This document shows positions 17,801-24,666 of a stretch of DNA of 28,775 nt, one piece after another. Position 1 is the stretch's first letter, and the number at the start of each line of letters is the position of its first letter. Below the pieces are notes generated by a model. That model searched no databases, had not been told where the DNA came from, and was given only the letters and a program-made list of their open reading frames with translations. Source of the DNA: CAYJRR01 sp964372275 [NCBI: uncultured bacterium] (lineage in GTDB: Bacteria; CAYJRR01); NCBI GenBank assembly GCA_964372275.1, contig CAYJRR010000020.1, positions 3,208 through 31,982 of the forward strand, given 5' to 3'. Made by a program: the position numbers and the translations under genes.

Positions 17801-20244
17801 TTCGCCGCGCGATCAAGACCCAGGAGGAGATCGGCGGACAGAGCGGCATCGGCGATCTGGAGCGGAAGATCGGCCGCGTCCATTACCAGTACCTCGAGGA
17901 CTATGCCGAGGCCGAGGCGCATTTCGCCGCCGCGCGCGACGCCTACCGGGCGGCGAAAAACGCCGCCGGGGAGGACGAGGCCCGTCTCGAGCTGGGCCTC
18001 GTCGCGGAGCGGCGCGGGGAGCTGGAGGCGTCGAAGAAGGCGTATTCCGAGGTGCTGGACCGGGCGTCGGCGCGAAAGGACCGCGCGATCGAGGGCAAGG
18101 CGACGCTCTTCCTGGCCAACACCGCCTGGCTCTCCGGCGACTACCAGTCGGCGTTCGCGCGCGTTCGCGAAGCGCGGCGGATCGGGGCGGAGACCGGCTC
18201 CGCGCGGCTCGATTTCCTGGCCCGGTCGACCGAAGGGCTCCTCCATTGGACGCTCAACGACCTGGCACGGGGGGTCGCGCTGCAAGAGGAGGCCCTTCTG
18301 CTCGCGCGCGGGCTCGACAGCCCGATCGACGAAGCGAGCACCCACAACAATCTCGGGATCCTGTTCCGGTCGGCGCGTGAATTCGACCGGGCGCTCGCGA
18401 GCTTCGAACGTGCGCTGGCGATCGACCGCCGGATCGGAAGCCGCTGGGGCCAGGCATACGACCTGCGGAACATCGGCTTGACGCACCTCCAGTCGGGAGA
18501 GATCTCTCGCGCGCGCGAGCCGCTCGAGTCGGCGGTGGCGCTGTCGCGCGAGATCGGCGACCGCGTCAATGGCGCCAAGGCGGAGCTGGCGCTGGCCGAG
18601 TTCCATCGCCTCCAGGGAGGCCGCGCCGGCGCCCCCGCGGGCAGCCTGCGCGACGCGAAGAACGGCTTCGCAAGGGCGCTGGCCCAGGCCGAAGCCTCGC
18701 ATCTGCCGGAGGTCGCCTGGCGCGCCCATCGGGGACTCGCCCTGCTCGCGCGCGATGCCGGGGAGATTGCGACCGCGAAGGCGCAGCTCGACGCCGCGAT
18801 CGGCGTCGTCGAGAACCTGCGCGGTTCGATCAAGGTGGAGGAGCTGAAGAACGGATTCATCGCCGACAAACTCGACCTCTACGACGACGCCATCCGGCTC
18901 GCACTCGATCATCCCACGCCCGGAATCGACGCCGCGCAGGTCGCGTGGTCCTACTCCGAACGGTCCCGCGCGCGCTCGTTCATCGACCTGTTGGCCAATC
19001 GCAAGGTGGACCTCTCCTCCCCCGACGATGCGCGGCGCCTCGCCGAGCAGCGCCGCCTCAAGGCCCGTCTGTTCGCGGCCGAGGACGCGCTGGCGAAGTC
19101 GGCTCCGGCCGAGCGGCCCGCCCGGGAGAAGGAGTTGGCGACGCTGCGCGAGAGCTATCGCGATCTGTTGCTCGAGATCCGCGCGGCGAACCCCAAGTTG
19201 TCGGCCTTCGTCACCGTCGAGCCGCCGACGCTGGCCGACGTACGCAAGGTGATCGGCTCCGACACGGCGCTCCTCGAGTACCACGTCGCCGCCACCGAGA
19301 CCTACGTCTGGACGATCACCGACGGATCGATCCGGGTGGAGCGGCTGGGCATCGGCCGTGACGCGCTGGCGGCCGCGGTCAAGGCATACCTCTCCAAACT
19401 GGAGGCGATCCGTCCGGTCGACGCCGAGTCGCGCGAGCTGTGGGAGCTGCTGCTCGCCCCGGCACTCCATCCCGAGGCGCGGAAGAAACGCTACCTGGGG
19501 ATCGTTCCCCACGGCACGCTCCACTACGTTCCGTTTGCGGCCTTGAAAGAGGGGAACGAACACCTCGTCGACCGCGCCTCGCTCTTCTACGTGCCGTCCG
19601 CCGCCGTCCTGCCGTTGACCGGCGGCGGAGTCGCTCGACCGGCCGAACGTACCGCCTCGCGCGTCCTTGCCATCGGAAACCCCGACCTGGGAGACGCGTC
19701 GTTCGCGCTGCCGTTCGCGGAGCTCGAAGTCGGTGACCTGCGCCTCGATTTTCCCCAGATCGACGTCATGACCCGCGATCGCGCCACCGAGCGCTGGGTG
19801 CAGAAGAACGTCTCCGACTACCGCGTGATCCACTTCGCCTGTCACGGCGAGTTCGACGCGGTCAACCCCCTCTTCTCGTCGCTGCGCCTGGCGCGCGAGC
19901 AGGAGGCGGACGGCGCCCTCACCGCGGCCGAGATCTTTGGACTTCCGCTCAAGGCGGAGCTGGTGACGCTCTCCGCGTGTCGCACCGGACTCGGCAAGAT
20001 CGAGGCGGGGGACGAGCTGATCGGCCTCAACCGGGCCTTCCTCTACGCAGGAACGCGCAGCATCATGAGCACCCTCTGGCGCGTCCACGACGGGTCGACC
20101 GCCGTCCTGGTGAAGCACTTCTATCGGGGATTCGCGCGCGAACCGAAGGCCGACGCGCTACGCGGCGCGATGCGGCAGGTCCGCGAGTACTACCCGCACC
20201 CGGCCTACTGGGCCGCCTTCGCCCTCACCGGCGAGTACCGCTGA
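11869..20244 (+). CDS. Giant lipoprotein: TolB-type propeller - TPR - degenerate CHAT - TPR - active-type CHAT protease
   Basis: 2791 residues. The frame is open upstream to 11098, but GTG at 11869 overlaps the previous stop and starts a lipoprotein signal: six arginines (10-15), then LVPLLLGLAAC with C30. About residues 60-400 hold at least five PD40/TolB propeller motifs (DPAPSPDG, DPAWSPNG, GPAWSRDG, DPAPSPDG, LPTWSTDG) and an EF-hand-like loop D317-D328. Residues of about 430-1480 are TPR-like helices. Residues of about 1480-1805 resemble the CHAT prelude and fold but lack His and Cys (A1723, Q1768). A second TPR block (about 1830-2370) leads to a canonical CHAT domain (about 2450-2791) with FACHGEF (H2659) and LSACRTGLG (C2704), plus LNRAFLYAGTRSIMSTLW. 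CHAT domains are caspase/separase-like cysteine proteases. Substrate unknown; extracytoplasmic location is inferred from the lipobox. Confidence 0.88.
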   Translation: MTAPACRPERRRRRRGAIPLVPLLLGLAACPRPVRIEERLPPPPKLVRGQVDDGPLGRIRRPSRLTADPAQEYDPAPSPDGTALVYVGHRRGNADLFLRFLPGSGRVGEFPIAEHFAADTDPAWSPNGRQIAFVSKRDDPKGDLYVYNLKTGDAVPDAVREALLGRFQELLARPDAELSPAEREQRARVSRYFEGHDPLLRFSDTGREVRGPAWSRDGGTIYYSARRPGEPENVWALDVLTRTPTAVTTDGGFDPAPSPDGKFLAYASRAGDPNGGLKLMRLADRKSVSLTIGSPIDGLPTWSTDGRTLFFTRYAHDTNGDGRLDLDDRPSLYAVTMSFAGTVVGSGGMIAPIPWPVTPAGGYDLFPAVAGGRLFYSSDDGTNADLWAIPERGIFPELASSREELALADELVNEPRMRLLLLEQIGARRPGDDAAAQDARLAAGRLRIERRESGAAERLLERLDSATDSEEKDGDARAASVHRARARILAAALAALKAESGGSIDKSALRRTADALERDAAGFEPAQRAEAYLEAGLARARAGDLLQATESWQRAAREEGGGWARAEAGLAAASAYGDLGQADRSVSTFLALLSAHPELPVPAERRAAVERERKQRLERIDKRLGGSTERPAAGIDPAGLPDVGVPATYGERAAAGVATAAILGNADAHAAIASLRDLATRHRDLPVLPALARNEIGDLYLRVGDVESATLEYRAVAESGLDRRQEQRARLSAAKALLIAGRYADAVAAVGAPPPAGGAGAKASAASAILARRALSAYVRTLLAKADDEFRDRDYALARKSYRAVLAVDSREVRAHRGLIASAAALGEADRIAQVYEEEAASTPDDPLIRYGVGLAYSYREPAETWLAKAENELKAAVALDDAAVFPHQTLGFVYEKREELFGEEGGFERAADQYLIALSLNEVKEDYRNESDLLLNVGNAFFNLKNHRAAYDHYRRRERASVPFDVKGRELVFLERIAKCAFETNRIDEARDRYDRALAFLDSLGEKDLPAESAAEHRARLLDERAFALDRGGRKSEAAAAYLDAAKANSIAGNEQNSARALRNAAINLFENKGFGELPGEARTRGWDATGADADRKPLVDALSYLERSLEGVKKDGVVERTDERKKRALFSYDMKIGLSADTSEASEGFSKAGEKELIFTFLGKIHRALGDPARAREQLEKKRAMLPSRVADEQKAAVEFKRALLENQIGVLSHALGDADAAWRELASSWKRSESLANVQGTVVNAANLAWIALERNDAGRRQEARSFVDASLSLLERAALADPERYVPLLKGARGLLRVADAASPRRGTPGASAMPGPEPAAGGIDPASIAARLRRLEDQGRLLAEADADLNAALGLLAKTETPFPGMARLHVALSRASAEIASRRGNAKESADRYAATASLARSHGMDAVATQAEIAARLLGPTGGAEDAALDETLTRLEAVPAPVLAIELDLAGIEPAYRRLAAAKLAGGDANGAFSTMERLRALQLVARAGGRIPRGSGADVRAAADTVRDRRTALLAAYRALNDESGPGDGAERKRRRDAYDQAAAAWKGAVDEWGGWDDVGWGLATPAAPDPSALSMAVPPDTVFVYFIATADALWSLRCADGACTATREGPSPAEDLAGSRSAAAAAVERAAGEVTGMGRATLVLDVGLFDGEWIPASFRKSRIVTLHKSAGSVIAGYEHRAPYRERRIVASEAGAAQLLADAPRADEILVDAAGIVPAGRPLDAHWELTRPEGPAPVRRVTAADLLLAGPTVSAIVAQVGSPAAGAKADPETLLALAELWLRAGAGTVAFAESPRASRSSEASLLSGHPGMTASELATFGEEAYAELSAQVSQAMQEKRWDDALVRLERARYLIDSLQIPVSPAEVVEAQVMAAYNAGRWADGARYAAEQVRLLEKAGEKGLPLADALANLGALQQRAERYEEATATLERASEAYQALGQKDGVSRALTSLGATFERWLKTDKALEAFRRAIKTQEEIGGQSGIGDLERKIGRVHYQYLEDYAEAEAHFAAARDAYRAAKNAAGEDEARLELGLVAERRGELEASKKAYSEVLDRASARKDRAIEGKATLFLANTAWLSGDYQSAFARVREARRIGAETGSARLDFLARSTEGLLHWTLNDLARGVALQEEALLLARGLDSPIDEASTHNNLGILFRSAREFDRALASFERALAIDRRIGSRWGQAYDLRNIGLTHLQSGEISRAREPLESAVALSREIGDRVNGAKAELALAEFHRLQGGRAGAPAGSLRDAKNGFARALAQAEASHLPEVAWRAHRGLALLARDAGEIATAKAQLDAAIGVVENLRGSIKVEELKNGFIADKLDLYDDAIRLALDHPTPGIDAAQVAWSYSERSRARSFIDLLANRKVDLSSPDDARRLAEQRRLKARLFAAEDALAKSAPAERPAREKELATLRESYRDLLLEIRAANPKLSAFVTVEPPTLADVRKVIGSDTALLEYHVAATETYVWTITDGSIRVERLGIGRDALAAAVKAYLSKLEAIRPVDAESRELWELLLAPALHPEARKKRYLGIVPHGTLHYVPFAALKEGNEHLVDRASLFYVPSAAVLPLTGGGVARPAERTASRVLAIGNPDLGDASFALPFAELEVGDLRLDFPQIDVMTRDRATERWVQKNVSDYRVIHFACHGEFDAVNPLFSSLRLAREQEADGALTAAEIFGLPLKAELVTLSACRTGLGKIEAGDELIGLNRAFLYAGTRSIMSTLWRVHDGSTAVLVKHFYRGFAREPKADALRGAMRQVREYYPHPAYWAAFALTGEYR

Positions 20245-20245
20245 C

Positions 20246-20278
20246 GATTCCAGGCCGCGGACCCGGGCACCTGGGATC
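20246..20278. terminator. Hairpin between the CHAT gene and the convergent secreted-protein gene
   Basis: GATTCCAGG (20246-20254) pairs with CCTGGGATC (20270-20278), 9 bp with one G-U pair, enclosing a 15-nt GC-rich loop. It fills the 32-nt gap between the two stops and overlaps the minus-strand stop codon. There is no T-tract. Candidate bidirectional terminator. Confidence 0.38.
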
Positions 20279-20765
20279 AACGGGCGACGCCGCCGCCCGG
20301 GCCGCCGATCCCGGCGTCGCGCAGCAGCGCCGGCGCGTTGCTCACAGCGGTGCGGAGGACGTTGTTGTACTCGGCGCGGGTGTAGGTCCGGCCGGCGATC
20401 GAGACCTGGTTGATCATCTCGTTGATCTTGGCCGCGATCTTCGCCTCGTCCATCCCCGCTCCGGCCGTCTTCAAGCCGTAGGCCGCCGCTCCCAGACCGA
20501 CGGTTCCCAGCGCGAGGCCGAGGCCCGTCCAGCCGACGATGTAGCCGCCGATGGCCGACCCGGCGCCGGCGATGGCGATGAGCGAACCGACCGCGATGTG
20601 GCCCGTCACCCTTCCCATCAGCGTCGTGTGGTCCCTCCGCATCTCCTCGACGGTGACGATCTCGTCGTCGGTTGCCGCCCGCGCGCCGGCACCGAACAGC
20701 ATCGTCGCCGAAAGCGCGACCGACAGCGCCGCGCGACGAAGACCACCGACCACTTCGATCGTCAT
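20277..20765 (-). CDS. Secreted glycine-rich hydrophobic protein, unknown
   Basis: 162 residues from ATG at 20765, preceded by a G-rich stretch that could act as ribosome binding site. The N-terminus to about residue 30 is a Sec signal peptide ending GARA. Residues of about 56-100 form a long Gly/Ala-rich hydrophobic stretch with repeated small-residue spacing (GSLIAIAGAGSAIGG, GLGLALGTVGLGAAAYG), reminiscent of glycine-zipper membrane segments. A helical charged segment follows (MDEAKIAAKINEMINQV), then a polar tail with TYTRAEYNNVLRTAV. I do not recognise a family. It is the last gene of the minus-strand series and converges on the CHAT gene with only 32 nt between stops. Confidence 0.62.
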   Translation of the reverse strand: MTIEVVGGLRRAALSVALSATMLFGAGARAATDDEIVTVEEMRRDHTTLMGRVTGHIAVGSLIAIAGAGSAIGGYIVGWTGLGLALGTVGLGAAAYGLKTAGAGMDEAKIAAKINEMINQVSIAGRTYTRAEYNNVLRTAVSNAPALLRDAGIGGPGGGVAR

Positions 20766-20886
20766 GATGGAACCCCCCGCAAACCCGCATTGTACCGCGC
20801 CGGAACGGGCTCCGCTACGGCGCCGACCCGTGGAATGCCGTGGCGGTTCACCTTGCGCCGGTCGCCGGAATTGCCTTTGGCGACGG

Positions 20887-21168
20887 CTACCTGGGCGTCC
20901 GGCCGGCCATCACCACCAGGCCGATCGCCGCCGCCCAGACGGCGAGCAAGAGGAAGATCAGCAGCCCCGACACGACGAGGCGCCGCAGTTTCACCAGGAT
21001 CAGGCCGACGCCCGCGGTCGCCCCTCCGAGCGCCGCGGCGGCGAACCGGAAATCGACGGGACCGATCCGGGCCGTCGCCCCTCCCAGTCGGTCGCCCAGC
21101 AACCAGCCGACGGCGGCCCCGAGGAGGACGGCGATGACCGATCGAACGGCGAAGAAGATCACCGGCAC
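20887..21168 (-). CDS. Small integral membrane protein downstream of murA
   Basis: 93 residues if it starts at GTG 21168; GTG 21162 is an alternative. GAGG lies upstream of both, at a spacing longer than ideal. Three hydrophobic segments are visible: [38 protein letters not shown] and [20 protein letters not shown], with a basic KLRR between the last two. The tail is RTPR. The gene begins 35 nt after the murA stop on the same strand, so co-transcription is likely. No family recognised. Confidence 0.55.
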   Translation of the reverse strand: MPVIFFAVRSVIAVLLGAAVGWLLGDRLGGATARIGPVDFRFAAAALGGATAGVGLILVKLRRLVVSGLLIFLLLAVWAAAIGLVVMAGRTPR

Positions 21169-21203
21169 CGCCCGATCGTCGGCCTCATCGCCACGACGGG
21201 ATC

Positions 21204-22484
21204 CTACAGGATCTCGTCGCGCTCGCGTCGGATGTCGGCGCCGAGCGCCTGCAGCTTCCGCTCGATGCGCTGGTAGCCGCGGTCGAGGTGGTAGACGCGA
21301 TGGACGTGCGTTTCGCCCTCCGCGGCGAGCCCCGCCAGGACCAGGCTCGCCGACGCGCGCAGGTCGGTCGCCATCACGTGCGCCCCGGAGAGTGATCGCG
21401 TGCCGTGGACGACCGCCGTCGGTCCCTCGATCCGGATCTCCGCCCCCATCCGATTGAGCTCGGCGACGTGCTGGAAGCGGTTCTCGAAGACCGTCTCGGT
21501 GATCACGCTCGTTCCGTTCGCGAGCGCCATCGTCGCCATGAACTGGGCCTGCATGTCGGTGGCGAACCCCGGGTAGGGCAGCGTCTTCACGTCGACGGCG
21601 GCGAGCGAGCCGGGGATCGAACGGACGACGATGGCGCCGCCCTCGACCGTCAGCGAGACTCCGGCGGCGCGCAGCTTGGTGGCGAGCGCTTCGAGATGCT
21701 GGAGCTCCCCTCCGCGCACCCGCACCTCCCCGCCGGCCATCGCCACGGCGCACAGGAAGGTCCCGGTCTCGATGCGGTCGGCCATCACGCGATGGCGCAT
21801 CGGACGGAGCTCGCGGACGCCGACGATCTCGATGACGTCGGTCCCCCCCCCCTTCACCTCGGCCCCCATGCCGCTCAGGGCCATCGCCAGGTCGGCGATC
21901 TCCGGCTCCTTCGCCGCGTTGCGCAGGACCGTCCGGCCGTCGGCGAGCGCCGCCGCCATCATCACGTTTTCGGTGCCGGTCACGGTGGGGAAATCGAAGG
22001 TGAGGTCGGTCCCCTTGAGTCGGCGGGTGCGTGCCTCGACGTAGCCGTGCTCGAGCCGGATCTCCGCCCCCATCTGCGCCAACGCCTTCAGGTGCAGATC
22101 GATCGGGCGCGCTCCGATCGCGCATCCGCCCGGCAGCGACACCCGGGCGCGGCCCATGCGGGCGACGAGCGGGCCGAGCACCAGCACCGAGGCCCGCATC
22201 GTCTTGACGAGCTCGTACGGCGCCTCGGGCAGCGTGATCTCGGTGGCGTCGAGCGTGGTCACGGCCTCGCCGCTCCCCTCTTCCGCCCCCGAGGCGACCC
22301 CCATGTTCGCGAGCAGCCGCTTGAAGGTGGCGATGTCGCGAAGGTCGGGGACGTGGGTCAACCGGTGCACGCCCGGCGCGAGCAGCGATGCGGCGAGCAG
22401 GGGGAGCGCCGCGTTCTTGGCGCCGCTGATCTCGACCTCGCCCCCCAGGGGCCTGCCACCGCGAATGACGAGCTTGTCCACCAT
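21204..22484 (-). CDS. murA: UDP-N-acetylglucosamine 1-carboxyvinyltransferase MurA
   Basis: 426 residues. MurA transfers enolpyruvate from PEP to UDP-GlcNAc, the first committed cytoplasmic step of peptidoglycan synthesis and the fosfomycin target. The protein aligns end to end with E. coli Mur[17 protein letters not shown] (K23), [12 protein letters not shown], the catalytic loop [16 protein letters not shown] (C121, so the fosfomycin-sensitive Cys is present), [28 protein letters not shown] and [13 protein letters not shown] place the start at ATG 22484. The next codon, GTG 22481, would give the usual MDKL start and better spacing from GGAGG, which lies only 1 nt before the ATG. The reading frame is open well upstream, but without MurA homology. 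A candidate promoter precedes it. Confidence 0.95.
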   Translation of the reverse strand: MVDKLVIRGGRPLGGEVEISGAKNAALPLLAASLLAPGVHRLTHVPDLRDIATFKRLLANMGVASGAEEGSGEAVTTLDATEITLPEAPYELVKTMRASVLVLGPLVARMGRARVSLPGGCAIGARPIDLHLKALAQMGAEIRLEHGYVEARTRRLKGTDLTFDFPTVTGTENVMMAAALADGRTVLRNAAKEPEIADLAMALSGMGAEVKGGGTDVIEIVGVRELRPMRHRVMADRIETGTFLCAVAMAGGEVRVRGGELQHLEALATKLRAAGVSLTVEGGAIVVRSIPGSLAAVDVKTLPYPGFATDMQAQFMATMALANGTSVITETVFENRFQHVAELNRMGAEIRIEGPTAVVHGTRSLSGAHVMATDLRASASLVLAGLAAEGETHVHRVYHLDRGYQRIERKLQALGADIRRERDEIL

Positions 22485-22519
22485 CCCTCCGGAAGAGGTA
22501 GCAACCGCCGGGCCGGCGG

Positions 22520-22549
22520 AGGATAGGTCCTCCCTCCGCGATCTTGCAA
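22520..22549 (-). promoter_or_regulatory. Candidate sigma-70-type promoter for murA
   Basis: On the minus strand TTGCAA (22549-22544) and TATCCT (22525-22520) are 18 nt apart, each matching 4 of 6 consensus bases, in the 140-nt gap after sua5. The -10 lies about 36 nt before the murA start. A 6-bp stem (GGAGGA/TCCTCC) overlaps the -10 region. Weak but well placed. Confidence 0.33.
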
Positions 22550-22624
22550 CGAAATCCCCCGCCAACCCGCCTCCCGCGCGGCGTGGCGGGGACACGGCCG
22601 TGGAATTTTCGACTCGGATCGGAC

Positions 22625-23683
22625 CTAGGGCGATCCACCCGCGGCGCGGCGGAGGCGGTCGGCGATGGCGGGCCAAAGCCCGCCCGATTGCGTCACCGTT
22701 TCGGCGAAGAGCACACCGGCTCCGGAGTCGTCGAGCTCCCGCAGGGCGGCGAACAGATTTCGCGCCGCCTCGGCGTCGTCGCCGCGGGCGGACAGGACGC
22801 GGACGATCACCTCCCGCGAGGTGGCCTGGGCGAAGCCCCGTCGCGCCGTTTCCGCATTGCCGGCAATGGCGAGCAGTCCGACGCGAGCCGGAAGCGCCGC
22901 GACGTCGGTCACCGGCAATCGGAGCAGCCGCAGCGGAGTCCGCGGGGCGTAGTGGCTGGCGAGCTGTCCGGGGGCGGAGGGGGGCGCGGAACCGGCCGAG
23001 GCGTCGGGCGGGACGATCTCGACGCCGGTGCCGGCGGCGCGTTCGATCTCCGCGGGCGAAACCCCGCCGGGGCGGAGCAGGCGCAGCCGGCCGCGATCGA
23101 CGGCGACGATCGTCGACTCCACCCCGACCTCGCAGCGTCCGCCGTCGAGGATCAGGTCGACCCGGTCCCCGAGCTCGGCCCGGACGTCCTCCGCGCGGGT
23201 CGGGCTGATGCGGCCGAACCGGTTCGCGCTCGGCGCGGCGAGCGGGAATCCGACGCGCGCGAGAAGCGCGAGCGCGACCGGATGGCGGGGGACGCGGACG
23301 GCGACCGTCGGCAGGCCGCTCGCCGCCAGGTCGGCGACGCCCGTGCCACGCGGCAGGACCACGGTGAGCGGCCCCGGCCAGAAGGACCGCGCGAGACGCT
23401 CGACGCATTCGCGGTCGGCGGCGGGGACCGACGATGCGTCGACGATCCCGCGATCCCCCAGCGTCTCGATTGCGTCCCGGTCCACCGGCCGGGTGTGGAC
23501 GATCAGCGGATCGAACGAGGGGCGTTCCTTGGCGGCGAAGACGCGCGCCACCGCCGTCCCGTCGGCGGCGTTCGCCGCGAGCCCGTAGACCGTCTCGGTC
23601 GGAATGGCGACCAGGCCGCCCGCGAGAAGCCGCCTCGCGGTCCGCTCGAGGTTCTCCGGCGACGGCGGAAGGACGGCGGTCAT
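22625..23683 (-). CDS. sua5: L-threonylcarbamoyladenylate synthase, Sua5 type
   Basis: 352 residues from ATG at 23683, whose ATGA overlaps the prmC stop. The enzyme makes threonylcarbamoyl-AMP from Thr, bicarbonate and ATP for the t6A37 modification of ANN-decoding tRNAs. YrdC-fold signatures are clear: [13 protein letters not shown] (27-39), [11 protein letters not shown] with K52 and R54, [12 protein letters not shown], and [13 protein letters not shown] (150-162). Beyond about residue 235, the linker [15 protein letters not shown] and a C-terminal Rossmann-like domain (about 250-350) define the long Sua5 form rather than short TsaC. Last gene of the prfA-prmC series; the murA gene follows after 140 nt with its own candidate promoter. 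Confidence 0.92.
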   Translation of the reverse strand: MTAVLPPSPENLERTARRLLAGGLVAIPTETVYGLAANAADGTAVARVFAAKERPSFDPLIVHTRPVDRDAIETLGDRGIVDASSVPAADRECVERLARSFWPGPLTVVLPRGTGVADLAASGLPTVAVRVPRHPVALALLARVGFPLAAPSANRFGRISPTRAEDVRAELGDRVDLILDGGRCEVGVESTIVAVDRGRLRLLRPGGVSPAEIERAAGTGVEIVPPDASAGSAPPSAPGQLASHYAPRTPLRLLRLPVTDVAALPARVGLLAIAGNAETARRGFAQATSREVIVRVLSARGDDAEAARNLFAALRELDDSGAGVLFAETVTQSGGLWPAIADRLRRAAGGSP

Positions 23684-24666
23684 CGTCCGGACGGCGCGAG
23701 CGGCTTCCGGCCGGCGACGACGCGCGGGTGGCCGGCGAGGTCGTCGGTCACCGAGACCCGATCGAAACCGGCGTCGCGGAAGATCTCCGCCGCGGCCGTT
23801 CCCTGCCCGGCGCCGATCTCGAACAACGCCCAGCCTCCGGGCGTGAGGACCGCGAACGCCGGCGCGGTCCAGGCACGGACGACCGACAACCCGTCCTCAC
23901 CACCGTCGAGCGCCGCCCGGGGCTCGAAGTCGCGAACGTCGCGCGGAAGCCCGGCGAGATCGCCGCTCCGCACGTAGGGGGGATTGGCGACGACCACGTC
24001 GAAGCGCTCACCCGCGACCGGCTGGAAACCGTCCCCCGCGCGGACCTCCACCCGTGGACGAGCGTCGACCCGATGCGACGATCCGCCCGACGCGCCCGCC
24101 GCGGCGGCCGCGTCGAGGATCGCCGCGACGTTGCGACGCGCGTAGGCCAACGCCTCGTCGGAGCGTTCGACGGCGACGACCTCCGCGGAGGGAAGGTCCG
24201 CCGCGATCGCGATCGCCACGCACCCGGAGCCGGTTCCGACGTCCAGGATCCGCACGCGCTCGCCGGCCGCCGCTGACCCCTCCCCGCCCGAACGCCCGCG
24301 GGGGGCGCCTCCGCGCGCCAGGGCGAGCTCGACCAGGAGCTCGGTCTCGGGGCGCGGCACCAGCACCCCCGGACCGACCTCCAGCTCTTGCTTCCCGAAG
24401 CCGCGCCGCCCGACCAGGTAGGCGATCGGCTCGCCGGTGGCGCGGCGGCGCATCAGCTCGCGAAATCGGTCCTGCTCGGCGACGGAGACCGGGCGCTCGA
24501 ACTGGAGGAAGACGTCGATGCGGCGGATCCCGAGCGCGTGCGCGAGCAACGTCTCGGCGTCGACCTTGGCCGATTCGTCCCCCTTCGACGCGAGCCACGG
24601 CGTCGCCACCCGCAGCAGCTCGGCGCAGGTCATCCGCTTCGACGATTGCGTGGCGGCGGCGTTCAC
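23680..24666 (-). CDS. prmC: Peptide chain release factor N5-glutamine methyltransferase PrmC
   Basis: 328 residues from GTG at 24666, whose GTGA overlaps the upstream stop. ATG at 24633 (residue 12) matches the usual family N-terminus and is an alternative. PrmC uses S-adenosylmethionine to methylate the GGQ glutamine of release factors RF1 and RF2. The N-terminal helical domain ([26 protein letters not shown]) leads into [15 protein letters not shown], then [13 protein letters not shown], the SAM-binding [14 protein letters not shown] (142-155) and the catalytic NPPY (228-231). Two Gly/Ala/Arg-rich insertions (about 119-135 and 184-203) make it longer than E. coli PrmC (277 residues). Its substrate prfA is two genes upstream in the same operon. 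Confidence 0.93.
   Translation of the reverse strand: MNAAATQSSKRMTCAELLRVATPWLASKGDESAKVDAETLLAHALGIRRIDVFLQFERPVSVAEQDRFRELMRRRATGEPIAYLVGRRGFGKQELEVGPGVLVPRPETELLVELALARGGAPRGRSGGEGSAAAGERVRILDVGTGSGCVAIAIAADLPSAEVVAVERSDEALAYARRNVAAILDAAAAAGASGGSSHRVDARPRVEVRAGDGFQPVAGERFDVVVANPPYVRSGDLAGLPRDVRDFEPRAALDGGEDGLSVVRAWTAPAFAVLTPGGWALFEIGAGQGTAAAEIFRDAGFDRVSVTDDLAGHPRVVAGRKPLAPSGR

Noticed and set aside
15691-20118. A 1475-codon antisense frame inside the CHAT gene
   Set aside because: Low-complexity Arg/Gly/Glu/Asp composition and no recognisable motifs; the sense strand encodes TPR and CHAT motifs throughout. GC shadow.
11869-20244. Type III-E CRISPR (Craspase-like TPR-CHAT) assignment
   Set aside because: No CRISPR repeats or Cas7-11-like gene are in the window, and the protein has a lipoprotein signal and a propeller.
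11869-20765. Bacterial gasdermin system
   Set aside because: The neighbouring small protein has a cleavable signal peptide and a glycine-rich core, not the size or beta-rich composition of a gasdermin; only a looser analogy is kept as a finding.
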